DNA of 64,000 nt from Gemmatimonadota bacterium (GCA_023249375.1 JAHFCT010000001.1:24012-88011), one strand, 5' to 3'. Numbered from the stretch's first letter, positions 27,501-35,160 are shown. Numbers and translations: made by a program. The notes: generated by a model from the sequence alone, not told the origin.

Positions 27501-28456
27501 TCGTGTTCAGTCCCGCCTTCGCTGCCGATACGGCGATCGCGGGCGGAATGCAACGACTGCTCGACGTGGCGCCGGACGGTGCGCGCGCGTGCCTGGAATC
27601 GCAGACGAACCGCGTGGCTGACCGCAACAGCTGCCACGCCCCCTGGTCCACGTCGCTCGACATGCAGCTCAACTTCCGCCCGCAGCTCGGCGCCGCCATC
27701 GGCCGGCGCTTGCAGCTGCAGGTGGGACTCGTGAACGCGCTCACCGGCATCGATCAGCTGCTGCACGGCGCCGATCACCTGCACGGCTGGGGCCAGCCCA
27801 CGTTCGTGGACAACACGCTGCTCTACGTGAAGGGCTTTGACCCGGCGACGAACAGTTTCCGCTATACGGTGAACGAGCGCTTTGGCAGCAACGCGATCGC
27901 GCGCTCGGCGCTGCGCAATCCGTTCCAGATCTCGCTCACCGCGCGCATGCAGGTGGGCGTCGACCGCCAGCGCCAGCTGCTCGAGGGAATGCTGAACGCG
28001 AGCGGCGGCAACGGTAACCGGCCAGGCATGGACTTCCGCGCGATGGTGCGCCGCCTGGCACCAAATCCGGTCACGCCGCTGATGGACCTGAAGGACATTC
28101 TCAAGCTGACGCCCGAGCAGATCACGAAGATCAAGCTCATCGGCGATTCACTGGACGCCAAGACGGCGGAGCTCAGCAAGCGCGTCGAAGCGGAAATGCA
28201 GAAGCAGGCAAAGAGCGGCGGCGACTTGCAGACGCTGTTTCCCAAACTGCAGCCGACACTGCAGGAAGCGCGCAACAATTACGTGCAGGCCACACAGTCG
28301 CTTCAGAAGGTCCTCACGCCCGAGCAATGGGCCGAGGTCCCGGAATCAGTGAAGAACCCAACGCTTCGTCCTGGCGGTGGTCAGGGCGGCCAAGGCGGGA
28401 GACGGCCCGATGGTGCGGCCGGCGGTTCCGGCGCTGCTGGACGCCGCATCCCGTAG
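24587..28456 (+). CDS. TonB-dependent-receptor-like outer-membrane protein with C-terminal Spy-like tail
   Basis: A 1289-aa exported protein with a signal peptide (residues 1-22), a carboxypeptidase-regulatory-like fold at about 28-110 (GTIRNAENRPVPSARVEVMS and beyond), a plug domain near 130-235 (GFSVAGQRADQNLVTLDGLS), then a long beta-barrel. A Gly-rich loop lies at about 625-660, coded partly by seven GGT repeats. The barrel-like part ends near residue 1125 (NPFQISLTARMQVGVD). About 160 more residues follow, with DILKLTPEQITKIKLIGDSL and KVLTPEQWAEVP, the same Spy-like motif as nearby genes. No clear TonB box can be read. It lies 17 bases after the cassette-1 Spy-like gene and is probably in its operon. 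Substrate unknown. Confidence 0.85.
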   Translation: MRLRLSLASVLLLLAPRFAAAQVGSTTDIITGTIRNAENRPVPSARVEVMSIELGTTRVRTTNEKGQYTLLFPDGGGQYRVTARAIGLQPASVTLSRLSDEDRLVADFRLSPTIASLGAVVVSSKQTPRSNDNQPTPGSTERSLSGEQLMRLPVDASDPNAIAALSAGVVGIAGTDTSSAGFSVAGQRADQNLVTLDGLSFGGSVPAEAVRNTRVITSTYDIARGQFTGGQVASTTKGGTNDLSGSFGYALRDPNLEFATGDNTGTTTFSGAYTQHQLSGGVGGPIVKDKTFWFGSFQVRRRMDALQSLLGAGAQTLEALNVQPDSAARFLSLLQRYGLPLRNSLVPDDRTTDDVTGIARLDQQITEGHSLSLRGNVSGSLLDGFRSSAQSVPTHAGEQKGASVGGQLSLSSVMGQFLNELKGTYSLTTRGANPYLRLPEARVLVGSTLSSGQVALTGLDFGGNGALPNDNATTALEATDELSWLSGGGKHRWKLGGLINRSGFRTTAGSNRSGNFQFQSLADLDANRPSQFTRSFAPAQREGGAMTAALYLGDIWRPNRAFQLTYGARAEGSGIDGQPAYNPDIDAKFGLHTDRIPSDMRVSPRVGFTLTLGLPPDTGRRANRPGQGGAGEGRGGGGGGGEGRGGFGGGAPGGGFGGAGGLMQMLGGQNQQQPQIPQPWIIRGGVGEFRGRAPTQLFSSAIDATGLPGGETQLVCVGDAVPTPDWASYLRDFSTIPALCADGSGLSVPLSRTRPNVTAFASNFSTPRSIKGSLGVSKRFLTRYNASVDASYSLGTSLYGVTDRNLTETPQFYLAAEGNRPVYVPAMTIFPSTGATTLTASRLHPEYGYVFEVSSPLQSRTTQVIATVGGNSLRQLIWSLSYTFTRSTDQSSFSGGSAAGGFSSPTTAGDPNVISATTSDLERRHGVNGSLTWLARPWLDVTGILRVTSGQPYTPRVGGDINGDGSRNDRAFVFSPAFAADTAIAGGMQRLLDVAPDGARACLESQTNRVADRNSCHAPWSTSLDMQLNFRPQLGAAIGRRLQLQVGLVNALTGIDQLLHGADHLHGWGQPTFVDNTLLYVKGFDPATNSFRYTVNERFGSNAIARSALRNPFQISLTARMQVGVDRQRQLLEGMLNASGGNGNRPGMDFRAMVRRLAPNPVTPLMDLKDILKLTPEQITKIKLIGDSLDAKTAELSKRVEAEMQKQAKSGGDLQTLFPKLQPTLQEARNNYVQATQSLQKVLTPEQWAEVPESVKNPTLRPGGGQGGQGGRRPDGAAGGSGAAGRRIP
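26489..26509 (+). repeat. (GGT)7 trinucleotide repeat
   Basis: Seven perfect GGT units, coding seven glycines in the Gly-rich loop of the TonB-type protein. Copy changes would keep the frame and only change loop length. Confidence 0.9.
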
Positions 28457-28470
28457 GCGCACACCACCCG

Positions 28471-28501
28471 GAGACCGGCAGCCACCTCGGCGGCCGGTCT
28501 C
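28471..28501 (+). terminator. Hairpin after the TonB-type gene
   Basis: GAGACCGGC and GCCGGTCTC form a perfect 9-bp stem around a 13-base loop, 14 bases after the stop at 28456. No T run follows. It probably marks the 3' end of the cassette-1 operon. Confidence 0.5.
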
Positions 28502-28602
28502 TGCGGCTATATACGCGGGCAGAGGCGTGGCGTAATTTGCTCGTCCGGCGCGCGCCGCCGGCGACGGCCATCCGTTGCCTCCTCTCCAGCCTCCAGACTC
28601 AC

Positions 28603-29184
28603 ATGTCACTCGATCGCACGGCCGCCTGGGATCTCGTCTGCGAATGGACGCAGAGTGAATCGCTGCGCAAGCACATGCTCGCCGTCGAGACGGCAATGCG
28701 CGCCTACGCGCGCCAGTTCGGCGCCGACGAAGAAGCGTGGGCGGTGGCGGGCCTGTTGCATGACTTCGACTACGAGCGCTTTCCCAACGACGCGCACTCG
28801 GCGACCGAAGAGCATCCGTCGCACGGCGTGCGCCATCTGCGGGACGCCGGCGTGTCCGAGGAGATCTGCAGCGCCATCATGGGGCACGCCGAGTACACGC
28901 ATACGCCGCGGGAGACGCAGATGGCCAAGACGCTGTTCGCGGTGGACGAACTCTGCGGCCTCGTGACGGCGGCTACCTACGTGCGCCCGAGCAAGAGCAT
29001 CCTCGACCTCGAGCCGGCGTCCGTGCGGAAGAAGATGAAGGACAAGGGTTTCGCGCGGGGCGTTTCTCGTGAAGACATCACCAGGGGCGCCGAGGAACTC
29101 GGCGTCGAACTCGATACGCACATCGCCTGTGTGGTCGAGGCCTTGAAAGGGAACGCCGCGGCGCTCGGGCTGGCGGGAGCGTAG
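28603..29184 (+). CDS. HD-superfamily (HDIG-type) phosphohydrolase-like protein
   Basis: A 193-aa soluble protein. It shows the HD-domain pattern: an early His in LRKHMLAVE, the metal-binding pair in AGLLHDFDYERF, and later His in EEHPSHGVRHL and GHAEYTHT, with a final conserved Asp in VDELCGL. This is the small stand-alone HDIG class often labelled HD domain-containing hydrolase; the phosphorylated substrate is unknown. The ATG at 28603 is chosen because the family fold starts here; upstream in-frame codons run through the hairpin region. It lies alone between the two ECF cassettes. Confidence 0.88.
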   Translation: MSLDRTAAWDLVCEWTQSESLRKHMLAVETAMRAYARQFGADEEAWAVAGLLHDFDYERFPNDAHSATEEHPSHGVRHLRDAGVSEEICSAIMGHAEYTHTPRETQMAKTLFAVDELCGLVTAATYVRPSKSILDLEPASVRKKMKDKGFARGVSREDITRGAEELGVELDTHIACVVEALKGNAAALGLAGA

Positions 29185-29257
29185 GTGCAGGCCCGCATCC
29201 CCTCAACGTTTATTGACGTTCTTGCGTCTCATGGGGTGCACCCTGTGACGAGACGCG

Positions 29258-29869
29258 ATGACAGCAATTGCCTTGCGTCCGACGTTCGTAGCGCCTTCGG
29301 GCCGTACCAGCCGACGCGTGACGACGCCTGACCGCCCCGACGACGAGAAGGCCCTCGTGCTATCCGCCCAGCGCGGAGAACTCGAGGCGTTCTCGGAACT
29401 CGTCCGCCGCCACCAGCGGCGCGCGTACGCCGTGGCGCGCGCCATCGTCACCACGCACGAGGACGCGGAAGACGCGGTGCAGGATGCATTCCTGCATGCC
29501 TACCGCGCGCTGCACCGCTTCCTGCCCGACCAGGCGTTCGGCGCGTGGCTGCATCGCATCGTGGCCAACGCCTCGCTCGACATCACGCGCCGCCGTAAGG
29601 TGCGTGACGCCGATGACCTCCCGGAGACCATCGCCTCGCCGTTCCGTGATCCGGCAGAGTCGGACGAACTGCGGCGGTTGCTGCGTGCGGCGCTTGCGCG
29701 CCTCCCGGAGCGCCAGCGTGCCGTCATCGTTCTTCACGACGTCGAAGGGTTCAAGCACTCAGAGATCGGCCAAACACTCGGCATTCCCGAGGGGACGGCG
29801 CGTTCCGACCTGCACTATGCACGGTCGGCGCTGCGACGCCTTCTCACTCAGCTTCGGAGTCCCCAATGA
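29258..29869 (+). CDS. ECF-type RNA polymerase sigma factor (cassette 2)
   Basis: A 203-aa ECF sigma factor. Region 2 has FSELVRRHQRRAYAVARAIV and HEDAEDAVQDAFLHAYRALH. Region 4 has LPERQRAVIVLHDVEGFKHS then EIGQTLGIPEGTARSDLHYA. The N-terminal 30 residues are extra and basic/polar. The stop overlaps the next gene as ATGA. The order sigma, one-TM protein, one-TM LTxxQ protein copies cassette 1, although the sigma sequences differ clearly. Upstream, AACGT and ACGTT flank TTATTG at about 29207-29222, a possible control site with weak support. Confidence 0.93.
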   Translation: MTAIALRPTFVAPSGRTSRRVTTPDRPDDEKALVLSAQRGELEAFSELVRRHQRRAYAVARAIVTTHEDAEDAVQDAFLHAYRALHRFLPDQAFGAWLHRIVANASLDITRRRKVRDADDLPETIASPFRDPAESDELRRLLRAALARLPERQRAVIVLHDVEGFKHSEIGQTLGIPEGTARSDLHYARSALRRLLTQLRSPQ

Positions 29870-30246
29870 CCAGCGATTACTCCACCCCGCATCTCGTCCC
29901 CGATGAGGGCGATGCGGATCTCACCACCGTGTTGCGCTCGCTGTACGCCGCGCCCGACAGCGCCGGCTACTGGAGCGCGCTCGAGCAGCGTATCATGGAT
30001 CGCATCGCCGGCGGCGAGCCGCTCGACGCCTGGTGGTCCGTCCCCACGCAGTGGGTCCGCATTGGACTCATCGCGGCGGGCTTTGCCCTGATCGTCGCTG
30101 GCTCGCTCTTCCTGCGCTCGCGTGCCGAGCAGCGGCAGATGGCATACGAGTCGGTGCTGGAACCGGGCGCCGTCGGCCCGACGCTTGCCATTCGTGATGC
30201 ACAGACCGAGCGGCAGGCGACGCTCAATTACATCAACGGGCGGTAG
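29866..30246 (+). CDS. Putative one-TM anti-sigma factor (cassette 2)
   Basis: A 126-aa protein with a cytoplasmic part of about 65 residues (TTVLRSLYAAPDSAGYWSAL and ERIMDRI-like helix), one TM helix (IGLIAAGFALIVAGSLFL, about 66-83) and a periplasmic tail of about 40 residues. No zinc-binding HxxxCxxC is present. It overlaps the ECF sigma gene by 4 bases and is followed by the Spy-like gene after 30 bases. This is the same layout as cassette 1, so an anti-sigma role is inferred from context. Confidence 0.72.
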   Translation: MTSDYSTPHLVPDEGDADLTTVLRSLYAAPDSAGYWSALEQRIMDRIAGGEPLDAWWSVPTQWVRIGLIAAGFALIVAGSLFLRSRAEQRQMAYESVLEPGAVGPTLAIRDAQTERQATLNYINGR

Positions 30247-30276
30247 CCCCAGCGGCGCCGCGAGACCTCGCCGAAC

Positions 30277-30642
30277 ATGACGCGAACGAAAGGGATGGCC
30301 TTGGCGTTTTATCTGGCGGCGGCCGTGGCCGGCCTCGCCATCGGCGTCGCCGTTGACCGGCTGCTCGTTCCCAGCACCACGGTGCGCGCCACCACGCGCG
30401 CCATGCGCGACCGCTTTGCGAAGGACCTCAAGCTGACCGCCGACCAGCGGTCGGCCGTGGACAACGTTCTTGATGCGCGGTTCCGGTCCGAGTCCATTCT
30501 CGTCGTCCCCATTCGCCCCCAGCTCGACTCCGTCCGCGCCGAGGCCCGCCTCAAGATCTCGGCATTACTCACGCCCGAGCAGCAACGCGTGTATGAACAA
30601 ATGCAGCGGGACCAGAAAGCCCGCGCGCAGGAGAAGAAATAG
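30277..30642 (+). CDS. Membrane-anchored Spy/CnrX-like periplasmic protein (cassette 2)
   Basis: A 121-aa protein with an N-terminal TM anchor (about residues 7-27) and a helical periplasmic domain carrying KDLKLTADQRSAVDNVLDAR and SALLTPEQQRVYEQMQRDQK, the two LTxxQ-type motifs of Spy/CnrX-like proteins. It contains no histidine and no cysteine at all, so the metal sites of CnrX are absent. As the third gene of an ECF sigma/anti-sigma unit and 3 bases before a TolC-like gene, it is the likely periplasmic sensor of the cassette. Confidence 0.78.
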   Translation: MTRTKGMALAFYLAAAVAGLAIGVAVDRLLVPSTTVRATTRAMRDRFAKDLKLTADQRSAVDNVLDARFRSESILVVPIRPQLDSVRAEARLKISALLTPEQQRVYEQMQRDQKARAQEKK

Positions 30643-30645
30643 GAC

Positions 30646-31950
30646 ATGATGCGCGTTTCAATGCTCTTGATCGCCGTGCCTTTTGCCCTCGCCGCCCAGC
30701 AGCCGGCGGGCGACGGCGCACGCCCCATTCCGCTCGACGAGGCCGTGCGCCTCGCCCAGCGCAACAATCCGGCCGCCGTCACCGCCCGCAACGCGCTGCG
30801 CACCACGACCGCCGCGGTGCGCTCGGCGTACGGCCAGTACCTGCCGTCGTTCTCCGCCAACGGCTCCGGCTCGCGGTCGGGCGGCGAGACGTTCTTTCAG
30901 GGCAAGCTCGTGCCGTACAGCGGCGCGCCCTGGTCGTACTCGCGCGGTCTTTCCACCAGCCTCGAGCTGTTTGACGGCGGCCGGCGCTGGTACAACCTCA
31001 AGTCGGCGCAGGCGAATGTTGATGCCGCCGACGCGAGCGAGACCTCGCAGCAGTTCAGCCTCAGCCTGCAGGTGAAGCAGCAGTACTTCGCCGTGCTCGC
31101 CGCGCGCGAAAGCCAGGCCGCGGCCCAGCGCCAGCTCGAGCAGTCCGCCGAGCAGCTGAAGTCGTCCACCGCCAAGGTGCGTGCCGGTGCGGCCACCAAG
31201 AGCGACTCGCTGCGCAGCATCATCCAGGTAGGTAATGCGCGGCTCGCGCTGCTCACGGCCGAGAACAACATGCGCGTGGCCAACGCCGCGCTCAGCCGCC
31301 TGATCGGCTCCACCGAAGTTGTCACGGCCTCGCCGGCCGACACGGCCGAGATGGGCCGCATCGTCCTCGATAGCGCCGCGCTCATCACGCTCGCGTTGCA
31401 GGGCCCAACCGTCCGCTCGGCCGAGTCGGCACTGCTGGCGGCGCAGGCCGCACGCAAAGCGTCGCGCACACCGTACATGCCGACGGTCTCCTCGTCCTAT
31501 AGTCTCAGCGGCAACAACACCTCCGACGGGTTCGACTTTGGCAGCGGCCGCATTCCGAAGCAGACGAGCCTCCGGCTGACGCTGAGCTGGACCCTGTTCA
31601 ACAACTTCACGCGTGAGGAGAACCTCATGCGCTCGACCGTGGCCGAGGACAATGCCACGGCGTCGCTCCGCGATGCCAAGCTCGCCCAGCAGCAGTCGCT
31701 GGTGCAGTACCTCGGCGCGTTCCGCACCGCCGAAGAGCGTGTGGCGATTCAGCTGTCCACCATCGCCGCCGCCGACGAAGACCTGCGCGTGCAGCAGCAG
31801 CGCTACGCGCTCGGCGCGTCCGTGCTGCTGGACCTGTTGACCTCGCAGACGACGCTTGATCAGGCGCGCGCCGCGCTCATTCAGGCACGGTATGACGCCC
31901 GTATCGCCAAGGCACAGGTCGAGGCCCTCGTCGGCCGCGATCTCAAGTGA
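30646..31950 (+). CDS. TolC-family outer-membrane efflux protein (cassette 2)
   Basis: A 434-aa outer-membrane channel component with a signal peptide (SMLLIAVPFALAAQ). It shows the two OEP repeats: VRSAYGQYLPSFSANGSGSR in the first half, and KASRTPYMPTVSSSYSLSGN then LRLTLSWTLFNNFTREENLM in the second, ending with a helical AKAQVEALVGRDLK. Two ATG codons stand in tandem at 30646 and 30649. It follows the Spy-like gene by 3 bases and its stop is 35 bases before the likely start of the adaptor lipoprotein. Confidence 0.92.
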   Translation: MMRVSMLLIAVPFALAAQQPAGDGARPIPLDEAVRLAQRNNPAAVTARNALRTTTAAVRSAYGQYLPSFSANGSGSRSGGETFFQGKLVPYSGAPWSYSRGLSTSLELFDGGRRWYNLKSAQANVDAADASETSQQFSLSLQVKQQYFAVLAARESQAAAQRQLEQSAEQLKSSTAKVRAGAATKSDSLRSIIQVGNARLALLTAENNMRVANAALSRLIGSTEVVTASPADTAEMGRIVLDSAALITLALQGPTVRSAESALLAAQAARKASRTPYMPTVSSSYSLSGNNTSDGFDFGSGRIPKQTSLRLTLSWTLFNNFTREENLMRSTVAEDNATASLRDAKLAQQQSLVQYLGAFRTAEERVAIQLSTIAAADEDLRVQQQRYALGASVLLDLLTSQTTLDQARAALIQARYDARIAKAQVEALVGRDLK

Positions 31951-31985
31951 CCCGCCACCGACCGACGCCCCTTTTGGAGCTCCTC

Positions 31986-33875
31986 GTGAACCGCCGATTC
32001 CTCTTTGCGCTCGCCGCAATCTCGTCCCTCGCCGCCTGCGGCAAGAAGGCCGAAAAAACGGTCCCCATCCAGACCGCGCCCGTCACGCGCCGCGACATCG
32101 TGGTCGACGCCACGGCCACCGCGATCATTGAGCCCATCAACGTCGTCGAGGTCAAATCCAAGACGGCGTCGGGGCAGATCACCAAGATGACCGTCGAGGT
32201 CGGCTCCTACGTGAAGCCGGGCGATCTGATTGTCCAGATCGACACGCGCGACCTCATCAATGCGTCCAATCAGGCGCAGGCGGACTTCGACGCCGCGCAG
32301 GCCAAGCTCAACACGTCGACGGCGCAGAAGAAGCGCTCGGATGACTTGTTCAAGCAGCGCATCATCACGGCGACCGAGAACGAAACCGCCAACCTCGACT
32401 TCGCCAACTCGCAGGCCAGCTTCGTGCGCGCCAAGACGTCGCTCGACCTCGCCCAGCAGCGTCTCGAGGACGCCACGGTGCGCGCGCCGGTCGAAGGCAC
32501 GGTCATCGACAAGACCGTTTCGCTTGGCCAGGTCATTCAGGCCGGCACGTCATCGGTCGGCGGCGGGTCCACCATTCTCAAGATGGCCAACCTCCAGCGC
32601 GTGCGCGCCCGTGCCCTCGTCAACGAAACGGACATCGGGCAGATCATGGCGGGGCAGGAAGCTACGGTGACCGTGGACGCGTTTCCCGACCGCCCGTTCC
32701 ACGGCAAGGTCGAGAAGGTCGAGCCGCAGGCGGTCGTGCAGCAGAACGTCACGATGTTCCCCGTGCTCATCTCGCTCACCAACGAAGAAGGACTGCTCAA
32801 GCCCGGCATGAACGGCGAGGCGGCCGTGCTGGTCGACCGCCGCACCAGCGTGCTCGCGATCCCGAATGACGCCGTGCGCAACATGCGCGAAGTCCAGACC
32901 GTCGCGCCGCTGCTCAACCTCAACCCCGACAGCGTGCGCGCGCAGCTGCGCTCGAGCATGGGCGGCGGCATGGGTGGCTTCAACGGCGGCGGCGGACGCG
33001 GCCAGGGCGGACAGGGCGGACAGGGCGGCAACCGCGGTGCACAGGGACGCAGCACGCAGACCAGCAATGGCGACGTCGATCTGCCGCCGCAGGGCGCTGA
33101 TCGTCAGGGCGGCGGTGGCGGCGGCTTCCAGCAGGTGGAAGTCACCGACGCCGATTGCAAGAAGGTGAGCGACGCGCTCAAGAAGCAGCCGGCCGTGGCC
33201 AAGCAACTCGACGCGATGCGCGATCAGATGCGCAACCCCGATGCCGATCGCCGCGCGATGTTCACGCAGATGCAGGAGTTGTACTCGAAGCTCGGCATGG
33301 ACCAGCGCATCGTCGGCGCGTGCCGTCGCCGTGAAAGCGGCAACACCGGTGGCGGTGCCATGGGTGGCGGACGCGGACAGGGTGGACAGGGCACACAGGG
33401 TGGGGCTCAGGGCACCCGCAGTGGCGGCCGCAACGGTAGCGGTCAGAGCGGACAGGGTGGACAGTCCAGTGGCGCACAGGGCAGCCGCGGTGATCAGGCC
33501 GGCCGAAGCGTCGACGTGCCGCAGGCGCCGGGCATGCGCTCACGCACCCGCACGGGTCTCGTCTTCGTGCAGAAGGCCGATTCCACGTGGGAGCCGCGCA
33601 TGGTGCGCCTTGGTGTCGCCAACTTCGATTTCACCGAAGTGCTCGATGGCGTGAAGGAAGGCGAACGCGTGGCCTTGCTGTCGGCCGCGGCGATGCAGGC
33701 GCAGCGTCAGGCGCAGAACGACCGCGCTCGCCAGATGATGGGCGGCGGCAGTCCGCTGGGCGGCGCGACGGCCGGCCCGGGCGGTGGCGGTGCCCGTCCG
33801 CAGGGTGGCGCTCCGCAGGGCGGCGGCGCCACCGGCGGCGCCAGCGCTGGCGGTGCGGCCCGTCGGGGGAATTGA
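31986..33875 (+). CDS. MacA/HlyD-type membrane fusion lipoprotein with Gly/Gln-rich inserts
   Basis: A 629-aa periplasmic adaptor. GTG at 31986 is preferred: GGAG lies 6 bases upstream and the resulting N-terminus MNRRFLFALAAISSLAAC ends in a lipobox, whereas the frame's earlier GTG at 31947 gives a poor signal. The MFP core is at about residues 20-320: lipoyl half VEVGSYVKPGDLIVQIDT, coiled coil, ATVRAPVEGTVIDKTV and a beta-barrel. Unlike normal MacA (about 370-400 aa), it has low-complexity inserts at about 322-383 and 451-511 and a Gly/Ala-rich tail from about 585. Between and after the inserts the sequence is MFP-like (GLVFVQKADSTWEPRMVRLG). It links TolC to the permease that follows 3 bases later. 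Confidence 0.9.
   Translation: MNRRFLFALAAISSLAACGKKAEKTVPIQTAPVTRRDIVVDATATAIIEPINVVEVKSKTASGQITKMTVEVGSYVKPGDLIVQIDTRDLINASNQAQADFDAAQAKLNTSTAQKKRSDDLFKQRIITATENETANLDFANSQASFVRAKTSLDLAQQRLEDATVRAPVEGTVIDKTVSLGQVIQAGTSSVGGGSTILKMANLQRVRARALVNETDIGQIMAGQEATVTVDAFPDRPFHGKVEKVEPQAVVQQNVTMFPVLISLTNEEGLLKPGMNGEAAVLVDRRTSVLAIPNDAVRNMREVQTVAPLLNLNPDSVRAQLRSSMGGGMGGFNGGGGRGQGGQGGQGGNRGAQGRSTQTSNGDVDLPPQGADRQGGGGGGFQQVEVTDADCKKVSDALKKQPAVAKQLDAMRDQMRNPDADRRAMFTQMQELYSKLGMDQRIVGACRRRESGNTGGGAMGGGRGQGGQGTQGGAQGTRSGGRNGSGQSGQGGQSSGAQGSRGDQAGRSVDVPQAPGMRSRTRTGLVFVQKADSTWEPRMVRLGVANFDFTEVLDGVKEGERVALLSAAAMQAQRQAQNDRARQMMGGGSPLGGATAGPGGGGARPQGGAPQGGGATGGASAGGAARRGN
33000..33026 (+). repeat. Three tandem 9-bp GQG-coding repeats
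   Basis: Three copies of GG(C/A)CAGGGC in a row, coding Gly-Gln-Gly each time. They start the first low-complexity insert of the adaptor protein. Looser copies recur at about 33370-33480 in the second insert. Confidence 0.85.
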
Positions 33876-33878
33876 TTC

Positions 33879-35102
33879 ATGCTTTTCGGTGAAACGATCA
33901 TGGTGGCGCTGGGCGCGCTGCGCGCGAACAAGCTGCGTTCCCTGCTCACGATGCTTGGCATCGTGATCGGCGTCGCCGCCGTGATCGCCGTGGTCGCACT
34001 CGGCCGCGGCGCGCAGAAGGCGGTGAATGATCGCATCTCGGCGCTGGGCACCACGCTGCTGACCGTCAGCCCGGGCCAGGCCATGGGCCAGGGCGGCGTG
34101 CGCACCGGCTTCGGCAGCGCGCGCCTCACCATTGAGGACGCCAAGGCGCTTGAAGACCGCGGCGAGAAGATCCTTGCGGTGCAGCCCGAAATGTCGGGCC
34201 AGCTGCAGGTGCAGTACCTGAACAAGAACACCAACACGCAGATCGTCGGCGTCACGTCGAACTATCCGGACGTCCGCAAGTACGAACTCGCCGCGGGCCG
34301 CTTCTTCACGCAGGCCGAGGATAACTCGCGCCAGCGCCTCGCCATCATCGGCCCGACGGTGCTCGAGAATCTCGGGCTGCAGGCACCCGACGGCATCATC
34401 GGCGAGACCATTCGCATTCGCGGCATCCAGTGCACGGTGATCGGCGTGTACAAATCGAAGGGCCAGGCATCGCCATTCAACAACCCGGATGACCAGGTCC
34501 TGATTCCCATTACGACCGCGCGCTTCCGCATCCTCGGTCAGAACCGCGTGCGCTCCATCAGCGTGCTCTCGCCGTCGGAAGACGACATTCCCGAGACGAT
34601 GGCCGAGATCCAGAAGATCCTGCGCCGCGAGCACCGGCTGCGCTCGGGCAAGGACGACGATTTCAACACGCGGTCGCAGGCCGACTTCCTCAATACGCTC
34701 GGCGAGACGACGCAGGTGTTCTCGCTGCTGCTGGCGGGCATCGCCACCGTCTCGCTGATCGTCGGCGGCATTGGCATCATGAACATCATGCTCGTGTCGG
34801 TCACCGAACGCACCCGCGAGATCGGCATTCGCAAGGCGCTCGGCGCGACGCGGCTGAACATCATGTTCCAGTTCCTCGTCGAGGCCGTCGTGCTCTGCCT
34901 GGTCGGCGGCGCCATTGGCATCCTCGTCGGCACGGGCGGCGCCACGGCGTTCACGCGAATCATGGGGTGGACCACCGAGGTGGGCTCCACCGCCGTGGCC
35001 CTCGCGTTTGGATTCTCGGCGGCCGTCGGCGTCGTGTTCGGCGTGTATCCCGCGCGGCGGGCCGCAACGATGGACCCGATTGTCGCACTGCGATACGAAT
35101 AG
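33879..35102 (+). CDS. MacB/FtsX-type ABC transporter permease, no ATPase domain
   Basis: A 407-aa permease of the MacB/LolC-FtsX class: an N-terminal TM helix (about residues 18-42, LRSLLTMLGIVIGVAAVIAV), a large periplasmic MacB-type domain, then three TM helices (around 285-310, 335-360 and 370-395), with LVSVTERTREIGIRKALGAT before TM3. Classical MacB carries an N-terminal ATPase; here none is present, and no ABC ATPase is found in the window. Split systems with a separate ATPase are known. It is the last gene of the cassette and ends before a strong terminator. Confidence 0.92.
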   Translation: MLFGETIMVALGALRANKLRSLLTMLGIVIGVAAVIAVVALGRGAQKAVNDRISALGTTLLTVSPGQAMGQGGVRTGFGSARLTIEDAKALEDRGEKILAVQPEMSGQLQVQYLNKNTNTQIVGVTSNYPDVRKYELAAGRFFTQAEDNSRQRLAIIGPTVLENLGLQAPDGIIGETIRIRGIQCTVIGVYKSKGQASPFNNPDDQVLIPITTARFRILGQNRVRSISVLSPSEDDIPETMAEIQKILRREHRLRSGKDDDFNTRSQADFLNTLGETTQVFSLLLAGIATVSLIVGGIGIMNIMLVSVTERTREIGIRKALGATRLNIMFQFLVEAVVLCLVGGAIGILVGTGGATAFTRIMGWTTEVGSTAVALAFGFSAAVGVVFGVYPARRAATMDPIVALRYE

Positions 35103-35126
35103 CACGGCGGCAGACGCGCAGTGTCG

Positions 35127-35160
35127 AACGGGGGAGGCCTTGATGGCCTCCCCCGTTTGT
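35127..35160. terminator. Strong shared Rho-independent-type terminator
   Basis: AACGGGGGAGGCC and GGCCTCCCCCGTT form a perfect 13-bp stem around TTGAT, then TTTGT follows. It lies 25 bases after the permease stop and 21 bases from the end of the converging TonB-like gene, so it can serve both strands. Confidence 0.85.
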
